Shown: positions 36,920 to 50,255, numbered from the stretch's first letter. The stretch is 64,000 nucleotides of DNA from Sipunculus nudus (GCA_026874595.1 CM049313.1:47812159-47876158); one strand, 5' to 3'. The notes: a model not told the origin generated them from the sequence alone. A program made the numbers and translations.

Positions 36920-37432
36920 GGAAGGGAAGGATGGTTGAATAAACATTAGTGCACTTGACATGAAACCACAAGATTGTGGGTTCCCCTCTTGTTCTGACCG
37001 CCATCCTCGCTAAGACGCCTGGCCAAAGTCTTATTATATATATATATTGTAAAACATTTATTTATCTATCTTGGTAATCAATGTATTCTTTGTATTGGTC
37101 TAATGCCAAGAACTTCAAAGAATATTTTAACATCTAGACTATCATGCAATAATGTTGTAACCTTGTTCTTTGGTTTTCGGGAATTTTTTTTACGGTAACC
37201 AAGGGATAGCCGTTATATGGGGAGGCAGTGCCCAACAGCCGTGTGTCATGTACAAACGAGTGAGAATAAGGGGAGTTCCTGGGTGAAATGACCGAGTTGT
37301 GTGGTGATGATTAATCAGGACCAAAGTGTACGGTAAATACGTATATAGGACCTGGTTGACACCAGGTTATAAATGAGAGGAAGCTTGTGTTACTGTTCTG
37401 TCACGTAGTGAGGAATCCGAACTCTGCCCATG
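36920..37432 (+). mobile_element. tRNA-derived SINE, split by AT-rich insertion
   Basis: A tRNA-like head (GGATGGTTGAAT, then GATTGTGGGTTCC as a B-box region) at about 36930-36990. A SINE tail of the 39-kb type (GTGCCCAACAGCCGTG, ACCAGGTTATAAATGAGAGG, CTGTCACGTAGTGAGG) lies at 37225-37432. The middle, with TA repeats at 37035-37045, looks inserted or decayed. Confidence 0.5.
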
Positions 37433-37540
37433 TACAAACAGGTAAAGATTAGACGAGTGAGCAAAGTCTTCAGCTAAATATAAAGGTTAACTATCAGCGT
37501 TTTACCGTCAGCTGGCACTGCCATTTTGTTTGAAATCTAC

Positions 37541-37650
37541 CTGTCCAGGTGGGGGAATACCCAGTTTAAGATAAGGCACACAGCCGTGCTCACGGAAAGC
37601 CTTTTCTGCTCCCAGCTCATGTAACCGCTCAAACCTTGCGCTTGGTCGAA
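37541..37650 (-). CDS. Candidate exon upstream of the AKR gene, unknown product
   Basis: A minus-strand segment bounded by a TTATAG acceptor and a GGACAG|GTAGAT donor. In one frame it reads SARFERLHELGAEKAFREHG and continues through VPYLKLGIPPPGQ, with coding-like codon use. It enters in phase 1 and leaves in phase 0, which fits the open stretch before the AKR ATG and the segment at 54431-54534. A second frame is also open, so coding status is not certain. I do not recognise a family. Confidence 0.42.
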
Positions 37651-37783
37651 CTATAACACATGAGTATACTGTGATCAGTGGCCACAGGACTCATCATGGC
37701 AGGGAAAACAAAAATATACATGTTCTTAATTGTCAGTTATGTATATTCCATTGTTTTACCAATTATTCTTTAATGCTGGTAAT

Positions 37784-38060
37784 CAGGGGCGTCAAGGGGG
37801 GTGGGGTGGGGGTAGGGGGGGGGGTGTTATACCCCACCTTTTGGCAAGGGGGGGGGGGGATGGTCAATGTAATAGAATCCCCGACCTTTTGGCAAGGGGG
37901 GGGGGGATGATCAATGTAATAATCCCCTCCCCCACAATTCATATTTACATATTGCAAATGAAATATATTGATGGCAGAAATAAGTCATGGGACATGAAGG
38001 TCCATGTATCGACTAAAACAAGGGCGTACCCAGGACTAAAGGAGGGGAGGAGCCGAAACC
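37784..38060. mobile_element. hAT-type MITE fragment, G-rich
   Basis: Starts CAGGGGCGTCAA, the same left end as the complete element at 41754. It shares CACCTTTTGGCAAGGGGGG and GGTCAATGTAAT and has a duplicated G-rich internal block. No right end with a matching 8-bp duplication was found. Several G runs of 8 or more. Confidence 0.6.
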
Positions 38061-38130
38061 AGTGGCGGATCCAGAAAATCGAGAAGGGGGTGGGGGTTAA
38101 TATGGGTTGGCGTTTGACAAGTATTACGCA

Positions 38131-38174
<44 letters not shown>

Positions 38175-38180
38175 ACATAT
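38061..38180. mobile_element. Second hAT-like left end with (TA)n
   Basis: CCAGTGGCGGATCCAG at about 38061 is a typical hAT terminal repeat. It is followed by G-rich DNA and a TA tract (38131-38171). The right end is not identified. Confidence 0.4.
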
Positions 38181-38406
38181 ATATATTTAATTATTTATAC
38201 GTTACATATTCTAGTGTATGTAAATACATATATTTATATATATTTTTTATTTCAATTATGAACCATGTTTTTATTAAGGTTAATTACAGTAACACGGGGA
38301 AGGGTATAAATATGGTATCCCCTCCCATATTGGGAAAACTTTTGACTATGCATGCATATGCAATATAATGTAATATATGTGTATATATGTAATGTATATA
38401 TATATA

Positions 38407-38510
38407 TAAACAGTGAAACCTCGTTGTGTCGAAGTTGAAGGGACTGGCAAATTTACTCCGACACAAGTGAAGTTCGAGACATCAAATGTTTATTATATAA
38501 AACCATCTTC
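38407..38510. mobile_element. pogo-type MITE, left end only
   Basis: CAGTGAAACCTCGTTGTGTC with following GAAG and GAAGGGAC matches the left end of the complete element at 10334. The right half is missing or diverged. Confidence 0.6.
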
Positions 38511-39167
38511 AGCCTTGATTATTATCGATAAATACTGCACATGTTTAGGGCTTATAATTAAGAAAGTGATATAAGAGCACATACATGAACTTAAGCACAC
38601 AACTCAACATATGGTTCAGGTTAGTTGCGGTTAAAAACACATCAGACCTTCCTAAAAAGGCAGTAACGGTCCCTTGCTTAAAACGAGAACGCCTATCGTC
38701 AGAAAAAAAGCGTATGGGACTTCGTGCACCGCCTGGGCAAAATTATATGTCAATCAGTTGATGCTCTGACTTATTTGGCCCGAAATATCTAACAAATGCT
38801 CCGTCTGGCTGAAACATCGTCTGTTATCTGTCGCGAACGCGCAAAATCGGACTTCCGTCCACGCGGCCTTGTTATTTTAAACAAACACACGTGAACTGTG
38901 TTTACAGACGCACAAACCTATAACAAGGTGTTAACAGCTCAAAGGGGGGGTACTAAAACAGTGTGCTGGGATGGTTTTGCTTGGAATATTTTGTATTAAG
39001 TAAAGCTGTACTGATAGTGTGAAAGAATAGGCATAATATTGCTCCTGATTATGTCCCTTTAAAGTTTTACAGTTTTTGTTTAATTAATTTTTTTTGTTGG
39101 AGGTAACCGCCTCCATATTTTAATGCTAGCTTAACTAATTATATGTACATCTGCAGATTAACATTCC

Positions 39168-39474
39168 GGTTTCGGACAATGTGACAGGGCAGTATCACAC
39201 GCTTCCTCTCATTTGATATTCTGGCGTTAACCAGGCCCGGTGACTACTGCACCTGCGGGCCCTGGGTTGGTAATCATACCACCGAGGACCCCCGAAAGGC
39301 GCACTCGTTTGTGAGTGAATCACGGCCGTTGGGCACGACCTTTCCATTAAGCCTGCAGAGCGCTCACCCTGTGTGGGGGCCGACCGTGAAAAACCTCACC
39401 CTCTCGGCTGAGGTTCGAACTCACGATCCCCCGGCTTTGAGTCCTGCGCTCTACCCCTGAGCCACAGAAGCCGG
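39168..39474 (-). mobile_element. tRNA-derived SINE (minus copy of an inverted pair)
   Basis: On the minus strand: head GGCTTCTGTGGCTCAGGGG (A box), then GAGTTCGAACCTC (B box), the body CGCCTTTCGGGGGTCC, and the tail GTGTGATACTGCCCTGTCAC. This is the least diverged copy of the family in the window and defines its structure. Confidence 0.85.
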
Positions 39475-39780
39475 TCAAAAGTTTGACAGTTGAGACAAGT
39501 AGTCCCACTGTGAATAACAAGAAAAGGTCCGTCTTGAAGTAGATATTACCCATGGAAGGGTGCATTTAAAGCGTAACGTCCTAATATACTCATGAGAGGC
39601 AACGGTCGGGTCCCCGAAAGGCCTTGTGATGCCCTTGTATATATTTACAAATATCAGGGATTCACAATACTTACCTAGTTTACTGGGCTTTGTAATAAGA
39701 GCTGGCACTGAGTTACGTTTGTTGGTACATGGAAGCATAATTTTACGCATTTTTGTAACAACAATAGATACTAAAACCAT

Positions 39781-40188
39781 CCGGCTTTTGTGGCTCAAAG
39801 GTAGATCACAGGATTCAAAGCCGGTAGATTATAAGTTCTCAGTTCACATAAATCTCAGCAGAGGCAGTGAGTTTTTTCATAGTAGGTCCCCTCCCTAGGT
39901 GAGCGCTTGGTAGGCTTATTGAGGCCGTGCCCAAAGGACGAGGTTAACTCACAAACAAATGCGGCTTTCGGAGTTCCCTAAGTGACATGACCCAGCAATA
40001 GGGCCGGCTTAAGAGCAAGGGACCGCAGGTGCAGTGGTCACCGGGCCTTGTTAACACCGGGATATACAATGGGCTTGAGCGTGTGATACTGCCCTGTCAT
40101 GTAGTCCGAAAATGGAAATGAATTCTAAAAATACTTTATACTTTATGAATGAAAAAAAAACTAAAAAAAAAAAATAAAAAAAAAACCC
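39781..40188 (+). mobile_element. tRNA-derived SINE (plus copy of an inverted pair)
   Basis: Head CCGGCTTTTGTGGCTCAAAG at 39781. The body has GTGGTCACCGGGCCTTGTTA and GTGTGATACTGCCCTGTCAT, followed by an A-rich tail to about 40188. The B box is decayed. It is head-to-head with the copy at 39168-39474, about 300 bp away. Confidence 0.82.
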
Positions 40189-41745
40189 TGGCAGGGCTAA
40201 TCCATTTGTATACCGTTTATATTTGACTGAAAGGGTCTACTTTAATTGTGACGTCGATCATACAGAAATGTTAGAGCTGCAGTGGTAATCTATCCTGGTG
40301 CATTGGTATCGCTGTACCGGTAATCTCAACATTATTCTAAGACTAAGAGTGAAGAATTAAAACAAAAATGACACTTCTATGACAATCCTTTCCTTGTGCT
40401 TCGCACGACGCGGCTGCCAATCACATTAATTCGGGGGAGACATTATTGTGTGTCCCGTCAGAGAATCAACAAAATGCAGGCTGATAACGGAAATTCAACA
40501 TTGCACTTTTAGCGACAAGTTTGCCTCTACTGTGCTATCTCGCCAGAGTCTTATATCAGAGGGGAGACTTCTGCTACGTCCTGTGATGAGATATACTCCG
40601 GCCTTACTGGGAAGGCCCTTCATCAACCGTTCCACAACAGGTCATTAATCATTCTCCATATATCTAAAATGACTGCAGCTATCATCATAAAAATTTCCTG
40701 GTATATTGGTCGCTTGATTGATAAGTGATTATCACCTGTGGGACTCCCTGTGATCAACTTCTCTCTAGGTAAGTGAAAAATAATAGACACAATTGTATGT
40801 GATAATGCCTTAGAACAAGATGAATTAAATGCCTGTGAGCTGAGTTGAAGTGATTTCACACCTATGTAAACTCAACCGATCAGAGATTTATGCATAGTTA
40901 ATGTTACATCGGTTATTCTGTTACTAAATATGTCAGACATCGCTGACGATAACAGCACAAAATGTTTCAGGCATACTGGTCATAAGATGGGTATGTTAAT
41001 GTTATCTGTAGATGGCGCCACATGATATTTCGTAGAATCAAAATATTTTTTTTTACAATTTTGTTGCATTACCATATAAGAAAGTATTTACACTTTTATT
41101 CAATGTTAATTGTAGGCAGTGGTGAAAACGAGTATAAATTAATCTGAATTACTTTCAAAATGGAGACATTTCGACACTGAAATTGCTATTGCAATCGTAA
41201 TTCTACATGTATTTTACCTGTAGACTTACATGATATAATGCTTGTCATCAAATGAAAAAAATGCTGCAGTTATCAGGAAACAGGGGAAAATTTACAAACG
41301 TAAATTTTGATAATGTTTGGAGATATAGGCTGAAAAAGCCACTACTTTTGTTGAAATTTGAACAGCTTTAGTGGTATGTGGCTCCCAGAGGTTACCTTTT
41401 AAACTCAATAAAATTAGTAATAACTTCCTTCCATGCGTCAGTTAGTATTTGAAACCTGTGAGATCCTCGGCTGCAAGAATGACTCTTGGCTGAACCATAT
41501 TTTCATGACAGCTGGAATGATATTTTTAATTAAAAATCTGGCAGGTGTTTTCCTACACCATTTATTTTAAAGGGCTTCCTGCAGGTGTTTTGACTTCACT
41601 GATGCCACACATTTCTAGTGATACATACTGCAAGGTGCCTTGGAAACTGACCAAGTTTTGTTGATTCTTTGTAGATGATACATACTACCTACCTTTCTCG
41701 AGACATTGTTGAAGCTCATTGTTACAAGGGTCACACCAGGCCATA
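40189..41745. other. No recognisable feature
   Basis: Moderate AT content, no gene or clear repeat. Confidence 0.45.
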
Positions 41746-42190
41746 AAAATATCCAGGGGCGTCAATATAGGGATGGGTGGGGGTATATATCCCCCCACTT
41801 TTGGCAAGGGGGGGATGGTCAATGTAATCATCCCCCCACCTTTTCAGAGAATAATATTTATATATTTCAAATGAAATATATAAATAAACAAAATTATAGA
41901 CTTTGGTTCCATTCATAAGTTTTCTATGAAATATTGATATCTAAATGGTTTAGAATTAACATATACCTTATTTTTTATTACCTTATACTTAATTGATATA
42001 TATTTGATATGTCACACGGACGATAAAAGGCTATATATATATATATAATATATATATATATATGTATAAACATGTCTGTTTTATCCCAATTTTGACTACC
42101 CTCCACGTCTGTCATCCACCCCCCCCCAACCCCCACCATTGCGAGTCATCCCCCTACCCTTGAAGATAAATTGACGCCACTGAAAATATC
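41746..42190. mobile_element. hAT-type MITE with perfect 8-bp target duplication
   Basis: A 429-bp element (41754-42182) with ends CAGGGGCGTCAA and TTGACGCCACTG (12-bp inverted repeats, one mismatch), flanked by AAAATATC at 41746-41753 and 42183-42190. CAG ends and an 8-bp duplication define hAT. The interior has C/G-rich blocks and a TA tract (42034-42067). No transposase. Fragments of the family lie at 8155-8318 and 37784. Confidence 0.88.
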
Positions 42191-42559
42191 CGTCATACGT
42201 AAGATGTATTCTATGTAATAACCATGCATATAAATAACATATTGTCTCTCATCTCCATGTTTCGATGCTCTCGGGTAGTAAAATTTGTATTTTGAAAAAG
42301 ACCCCGGAACAAGGCCTATAGGTTTACATAGGGTTTAAACTTTGACAGTACCCAATGGCTCATTATATTTGAAAGCCCACTCCGATATAAATATGAAACG
42401 TACTCTGACAAGACATAATTGCCTTTTCCAACACACTAGCGGAATTTTGGTTGCCATGACTGACACTACGTAGTGGAATTATTTTTTTTTCAAACATGAT
42501 GTTGTTATATGTCGAATGGTGAAAGCGACAAGAACGTGAGGTTCCTCTCGGATTTATTT

Positions 42560-42870
42560 GGCATGTATTGTTTCCATTCAACAAACAATGCGCGAAAAAT
42601 GCTAGCAGACGAAAATTACACGCCGTGCTCGAAAGGTATGTTTATAGGTGTAGCCCGCTCTAGAGGAGAGAATACAATTAATTGTTATTTTTACGTTTTT
42701 TTTCTGAATAAGCTAGGTAATTCTTGTCACGGAGAGGTACGCCGTGTATTTGTATTAATTTAACAAAAACTATAGTGATCGAACAATACTAGCTGACGAA
42801 CGTTACACGCAGTGCGCATGCTCGAAGGAAAGGTCTGTGTTTAGGTGAAGCGATTTCTAAAGGACAAAAC
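42560..42870 (+). repeat. Two diverged direct repeats, about 190 bp apart
   Basis: The segment near 42591 (GCTAGCAGACGAAAATTACACG, then GTGCTCGAAAGG and GTTTATAGGTG) recurs near 42788 (CTAGCTGACGAACGTTACACG, GCTCGAAGGAAAGG, GTTTAGGTG). An old tandem duplication or two MITE remnants. Confidence 0.5.
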
Positions 42871-44185
42871 AAAATAGTATAGGTTGAATGATGTTACTTT
42901 ATACATTACCTAATTCTTTTTTTTTCTGAGAGCTCATACAAGCGCATATACATATTGAGCACAGCATTCGTTATAGATGAATTGCTTTGTTCCGGGTTAA
43001 ATGTCATTTGCTGTATTTTCTGTCACTGTGTTGAAAGAAAATCCTCTGTTTGTCTTAACTGCCGGTATAACCATAATTTGACATGCGACTCTTCCTGAAT
43101 ATAATAGTAAGAAACACCGGGATAGTAGTAAAAATACTCACATCTAAGGAATTCCAAATCTGCCTCTGTCCATGAAAATTTGTTGATGAAATTATAGCCT
43201 CAATTCAGGAAACGGAGAGCACCTAACCGTGCAGTGAAACACGTTAATTCGATCAATATACTGAACATCTAGGATTAATAGCAGTGCAAAGTACAAGGTT
43301 AACGCAAACTTACTGCTGTCTGTTCTGTAAACTTGTGAACAAGTATTGTTGATTGGAATAAGGCTATGGAAATAAGACTTGATACAAGGTCACAACAAAA
43401 AATATAGACACAAATATGCTTGGCAGATTTCTTTTTTTTTCCTTTGCCAGATATTTCAAAATATTTATCAGCAAGGAAATGTGCAACACTGCAATATGCG
43501 CAAAATTGAGTCCATTTTCATCGGTTTTTTCAAAATATAAAGTTCAAATACTGGTGATGATTTTTTTTGAACGGCTAAAGGTAAAAACAGCAATTAACAA
43601 TATTAATACACGTGAACTGGTACTCATTCACCATAACAACACATGTTGCGGGGGAAAAGGAACCATTTGTTTCTTTTTGTGTACCTTTTTGTGTGTGCCC
43701 ATAGCTTTTAGGCTGTCTGTATTTATTTTTGATTGTCATACCGAGATAACGCCAGGTCTAGATAGTACAATGTTCAAGGGTATCAGTTTTTGGAGGTTGT
43801 ATACCGGTTAGCTTCACGCCTTCTATACAAAAATAACGAGAAAACATTAGGAAAGGTGTAACATGTAGGGCTGGACAAAGATGTTTTCAGGTGACGGGTT
43901 ATTGAAGGGAAAATAATATTTAAAAATCAGGCACCAATAAGGCCTGATATCCGCCTACAATTTATAACATTGATGTACTGAGTGACCTCTGTGAAGGAAG
44001 GGAAAGAGGCCGCCGAATATATATAAATTCTTGCAAAGAATATCTGTGCAATGCTGAACGCTCGTATAATCTTATACCGGCTGCAGTTTCTAAGGAAAGG
44101 AGTTTTATATAATTCAGATAAGTTACGAAGCGACAACAATGTTTGCATATTTCGGTCGCTGGTTCTCTATTCAAAGGTAAACCTC
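42871..44185. other. No recognisable gene
   Basis: AT-rich. The longest reading frame (43416-43811, plus) has no recognisable domain and low-complexity codon use. Confidence 0.45.
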
Positions 44186-46166
44186 TAACAGCCTCACCCT
44201 CAAGCAATAAACTTCAGCTTACCACTTCATACAATAAATCTCAGATTACCGCCTCATGTTATAATCCTCAGTTTACTGCACTAATGTAATATTCCTCAGC
44301 TTACCGCCTCATGTAGTTATCCCCAGCTTACCGACTTATGAATTAATCCTCAGCTTACAGACTTGCGTAATAATCCTCAGCATACCGCCTGATGTAATAA
44401 TCCTCATCTTACCGCCTCGTTTATTATTTCTCATCTTACCGCCTCATGACATAATCCTAAGCTTTCCCTTAGCTTACCGACTTATGTTATAATCCCCAGC
44501 TTACCAACTCATGTAATAATCCTCAGCTTACCGCCTCACATTAAAATCCTCAGCTTACCGCATCATGTAATATTTCTCAGCTTACCGACTCATGTAATAA
44601 TCCTCAGTTTACCGACGACTCATGTAATAATCCACAGCTTACCTCCTCATGGAATAAACTTCAGCTTACCGACTTATGAATTAATCCTAGGCTTACAGAC
44701 TTGAGTAATAATCGTCAGCTTACCGCTTCATGTAAGAATCCACAGCTTAGCGACCAATGTAAAAATCCCTAGCTTACCGACTCATGTTATAATCCTCATC
44801 GTACCGCCTCATGTAATATTCCTCAGCTTACTGACTCACTAAATAATCCTTAGCTTTCCACCTCATTTTATTATCCCCAGCTTTCCAACTCGCGTAATAA
44901 TCCTCAGCTAACCGCCTCATATAATATTCCTCACCTTACAAACCCATGTAAAAACCCTAGGCTTACAGACTTGAATAATAATTCTCTGCTTACCGACTCA
45001 TGTAATAATCCCCAGCTTACCGTCTCATGTATAAATCCTCTGCTTACAGACTCATGTAATATTCCCCATATAACAAACCCATGTTATAATTCTCAGCTTA
45101 CTACCTTATGTAATAATCCTTCGCTAAACGACTCATGTAATAATCCCCAGCTTACCGATTCATGTTATAATCCTCAGTTTACCGACATATGTAATAATCC
45201 TGAGCCTAACGACTCATGTAACTATCCTCAGCTTACCAACTCATGTAATAATCCTCAGCTTACCGCCTCACATTAAAATCCTCAGCTTACCGCATCATGT
45301 AATATTTCTCAGCTTACCGACTCATGTAATAATCCTCAGTTTACCGACTCATGTAATAATAATTAGCTTACCGACTAATGTATTAATCCTCAGCTTACCG
45401 CCTCATGAAATAATCCTCAGTTTACCGACTTATGAATTAATCCTCAGCTAACAGACTCATGTAATAATCCTAAGCTTGCCAACCCATGTAATAATCCTCA
45501 GCTTACCATCTCATGTAATTATCCACAGCTTACTGACTGACGTTATAATCCTAAACTTACATACTCGCGTAATAATCCTCAGCTAACCGACTCATGTAAT
45601 AATCCACAGCTTACCGACATATGTTATAATCCTCAGCTTACCTTACCTATATAATAATCCTGAGCCTACCGACTCATGTAATAATCCTCAGCTTACCAAC
45701 TAACGTCATAATCCTCAGCTTACCGACTCATGTAACAATCCTCAGCTTACCTACCTATGTAATAATCCTGAGCCTACCGACTCATGCAAGAAATTTTAGC
45801 TTACCGACTCATGTAATAATACTCAGCCTGCCGCCTTATGCAATAATTCTCAGCCTCTGGACTCTGGCAATAATCCTCAGCTTACTGAATCATGTAATAA
45901 TCCTCTGATTACTCCGCCTGATGTAATATTCCTCAGCTTACCGCCTCTTGTAATAAATTTAAGCTTGCCGACTCCTCAGATAATCCCCGGCTTACCGCTT
46001 CATGCAATAATTATGAATCCCCAGCTTGCTGACTCATGCAAAAATCTTCAGCTTACCTACTCCTGGAATAATTCTGAGCTTTTTGCCTCTTGCAAAAATC
46101 CTCAGCTTCCCGACCCCTGCAATAGTCCTCACTATGGCATCTCATGCAATAACCCTCAGCTTACAA
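44186..46166. repeat. 27-bp minisatellite, about 73 copies
   Basis: Tandem 27-bp units containing ATCCTCAGCTTACCGACTC, then ATGTAATA. Units are diverged by substitution but keep the period. A block of several units with diagnostic variants (CTCACATTAAAATCC, GCATCATGTAATATTTC) occurs at 44522 and again at 45253, revealing an internal duplication of about 27 units (732 bp). Repetitive reading frames are by-products. The right edge decays from about 45.8 kb. Confidence 0.95.
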
Positions 46167-49100
46167 CCTTAAGCTAAAAATGAAAGCCTAAAACGCAAAA
46201 GCCCTTCCCCTGCCACACACAACGATGACGCGTAATGATCCCAAATGTCAAACCATGCAGTCTGCTAAGATATGGTAAGTACATAAACAATGGACACAAC
46301 TTGTTTTGTCGCAGTTTAAGACTCTTTGTCTTTCCGTTAGTAGTATTGTATACCGGTGATGGGAATTGCTATATTCGATGTTAAAATTGATTATTGATTA
46401 TTGCATATCGATTCGGTTCTTACTTTTTATCATTGTTAATAGTCAGCATGTCTCATGTCAGGGTTGAGAGGTATATTTGTTGAATCTTTACACCTAATTC
46501 TTTTATATTTTTTGTCGTTATCCAACATCACAGCAGGTCCAGACTCGTGTCCTTCATCACTGCATATCTAACATATTGCCCTTTTCTGAAGGGGTTCAAT
46601 ATTTTGGAGGAGTGAGTAATCGTCAGAGCGATGAAAGAAGAGGCATTGAAGAATGCAAACATTTTTATCAGCTGATGGAAAATTTCTGGAACGAATAATC
46701 GTAGAATTCTTCAGTGAATATGCCATGGTGCGATAATAAATGTTTCACATAAATTTATATATAACGTATTTAGAATTGCATTAGGACCAGCTTTGGATCG
46801 TCATTTTTAGACTAGCTTATTCCAAATACGATGATGCTCTTGCGAAATCAGAGAATCTGAATACTCATGTCAGAATTTGAAAATACTCTATTGTATTTAC
46901 TCTATTGAAAACATCGCTTTCTGAGTTGAGCTTCCAAGCGTGAACTGTATCCTAGTGCGGTCCAAATCAGTATACCGGGGAATTTCCCCTGTATATACCT
47001 GGATCACTGTTTGTCCTGTTGCTTTAAAGGTAGAATATGTATGTTTGTGTCCCTGTACACAAAATACATTGTCGTGCTCTTACAAAGCGCACAACAGCAG
47101 TGCAGTTGACCTGGCCTTGTCGGAATATTTCCAATGGCGGTCCCCTTTGTACATTCGAAGTTAGATGCAAACGATACGACCGAGGGTTCCGAATGATCCT
47201 TGACGCAGTGTGACCCGGAATTATTAGGGAGAACGAGAGGCAAATTTTAACGTGTCACCATATAACATCTAAACCTCACATCAAAAGTTTTAGGAGTATC
47301 TTTTCTTACAACAATTCTTATAACACCATTTTTATTGTATATCGAGTGTTTAAAAGATCTAGTTTCAGTTTGTCATCAAGTAAAAAAAAAAACTCGCTTC
47401 TCAAAATTTGGTTGGCATGCAGTGGACCTGAGAGGAGATACAGAAAAAGCTCTCTCAGATTCTGGCAAATTTGTCCAGATAAAACAGGTGCTGTAATATA
47501 TCATACACTGATGGAAATAGAAAGTTTTCATAATCACACTGGGAAAATATTTTCACAAAATTCTGCATAATTATTTAAATTTTTGGCAAAATATAAAATT
47601 CTAAGAATTCAATAGCCTAGATTATCAGGTTCATATTGGTAAGCGCCTGAAAACAACTTCGACCAAGGTTTATTAGTACGTAATGAATAGTGCTCGCATA
47701 CGTGTCTGTACTGAGTATGGGTGCAGTCAGTCACTGGCCAAACTACAAACAAAAAAGCCAACTATTTACCACAGAGTATATTATTGGGACAACAAGTCCT
47801 AGATATTAACATATTTTGAACATTTCTTTTCTTGGGTCTGCCTGTTGCTTGTTATGATTAAATGATGATGTTATTGTAAATGTGACTGATATGTAACAGG
47901 AGGAAGATTAAGGTCAGAGTTTTCAACCACCTTGTCAGAGTCTTTAGATACTTCTTTTAAGAAAATAAAGTGGTCTTTGTCAGAGTCCTTTTCAGAAAAG
48001 GACGAAATGTCTGAAACCCCATGAGTTAAAAGAGTTTAAAAGACATGTTAGAGGTCCTTAAGCTCGAGATTACAAGTTAATTAAAAACTCAGCTAAATTT
48101 CAATATGGATAATAGGAAAGCTAGGGTTTTGAATGGGAGAGTATTTGAATAAGAATGAGATTTTATGTTTGCATGAATTTATGTTCGATGTATCATTTTT
48201 TGTCAATAAACTCTTAAAAAACACTCCCTTCACAGCTGTCACAATTTGTACAATGCAGGCTAATATTATACATATTATGCCACTGTAGACCTATCGGTTA
48301 TATTTTCGTAATTGTCCACGTATTATAATGTACTCTTAAATAAACGGGCCTACGTTTACAGTATTATACCTCAAGACTCTGCCGAGATTGCCCTTGACCT
48401 GTCTTGGATTACCATAGCAATCAAATGTTTATAAAGATTCTTCTCAAGACAGTCTTTTTACATTGACACCTGACTTCACTCAAGACATGGTCCTCAAGAA
48501 GGTCTTGAGCGCAAGACCCTGAATAGAATTTGTAGTGCAACTCAAGACCAGGAGACGAGAAGCTCGCCCACTCTAAATTATTTTTATCTATAGAGAAAAT
48601 TTTTCCGTGGAATAAGTGTTTAACCACATCCAATCACATTAAATCGGATCAGGCAGGCCAGAATCACTGCTCTGTTTTATATATTCATCAGTGTTTGTGA
48701 AATGAAGAAGTTTAAATATACTCTTAAGTCAATATAATGTAGTCTCTTATAGACTCGAATATGTTGTTCAAAGACCAAACAGCCAGACCGCTAAAGGCAT
48801 ATCAAGATGGGCATAATAAATACAAGTAGACATTTTCGACCACTAGGACTCGTTTGGCTACCTTACACTGCAGATATGGTAGTTTATATTACAATAAGAT
48901 AAGCAGAGTGTTTTACATGATCTGTATTATTATGCCAGGCCAAAACTGAGGTGAAGATACAAAAATTAAGTAAAACTACCTGACATTTCCAAATACCATG
49001 ACATTCGGAATTTATTATCAATAGAAATCATTGTCCAGTCACAGTCACCATGTATACAAACAGTTATAATGATTCTCTTGATTCTATTCTATATCCTGGT

Positions 49101-49950
49101 AAGTTTGAAATTCTGGCCTTGGAAAATGGAATGAAAGGCATTATGATATCTTACGTTGGATATTCCATGCCATCTCGAAGTGTTAAGAAAAAGATTGATT
49201 TTTAATTTTCATTAAATTACAAAAGATATATCATATTTCGATGTAACGCGAAGTAGGTGATATTGTGAATAAGGATGAACGCCTAGGTTTTTTTTATTCC
49301 ATTTGATCTGAACTGGTCCCTGTACACAGGACTGTGTTTTCTTTAAACTGAATGGATTCCATACAGATGGCAAAATTGCTGATATCGTCGTATGGGCTTG
49401 CACCCAGAAATAATGGCCAATTAATGGCTATAAATGACATGAATGTAAAATATGCTAACATCCTAATAATTTTATCTATAAATCTTGACACATTCTCCAT
49501 ATAATAGCTATGTTAAGAAGATTATCTATAATCGTTAAATATAGATAAAATGACTGATGAATTATGATCTTATAAGTCATAAGTCATAAGGCAAAGATGT
49601 TCACCCCGTCTTATATCAAGATTAAATTGTACACCAACCACTCAATTCTAGCCTCTCAGATTCATCTCTGACAAAGAAACTTTAGATTTAGCAAATATTT
49701 TTTACCATTTATCAATATTTTAATATATACTGGAGAAACTAGGTTTAACAGCAACAACTACCGTAATTATTATTTTCAAAATAAAAAAAAATTAACATCA
49801 GGCATTTGTTCCGATGGTCTTTCAATATTGTTTAACCATATAAACCTATGTTTATATTCCATGTTTGTCTAGATTTTATTAATTGTTTTCCAATATTTTC
49901 CAATTAGGATATTGAAGATAATAGAATTTGCATACTAAATTTCAGTTTAA
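46167..49950. other. Gene-free stretch
   Basis: AT-rich with scattered short frames. A CAAGAC/TCAAGACC-rich patch at 48370-48560 may be an old repeat. Nothing supports a gene. Confidence 0.45.
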
Positions 49951-49959
49951 ACCATCATT

Positions 49960-50255
49960 TATATGATTTTATTTGGAGATTTGACCATGAACAACCAGGT
50001 TTAGACGCAATGTTTGACTAATTGTCATGGTTAGTTCCTCAGAAATTTCGGAAAGTGTAATTTTAGTCAATGGCGGCCCTTATTTGCATGTTTCAAATTA
50101 AAATACGACCTGAATTATTGTTAATATGGTTTTATTTGAAACTTTGACCATAAAAACGTAGATCTAAGCAAAATGTTTGACCAGTTTTCATGGTAAGTTC
50201 TTGAGATATTGCAGAAAGTATACTTTCAATGAATGGCCGCCCTAATTTGCTGGTT
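49960..50255. repeat. Two-copy direct repeat, about 163 bp
   Basis: The block TTTTATTTGGAGATTTGACC, then GTTTGACTAATTGTCATGG and AATGGCGGCCCTTATTTGC, starting near 49966, recurs near 50129 with substitutions. Confidence 0.6.

Noticed and set aside
43416-43811. 131-codon plus-strand frame
   Set aside because: Low-complexity, F/I/K-rich translation of AT-rich DNA, no domain, no splice or repeat support.
49212-49500. Minus-strand frame reading GASPYDDISNFAIC
   Set aside because: Looks mildly protein-like, but no splice signals, no family resemblance and no neighbouring support.
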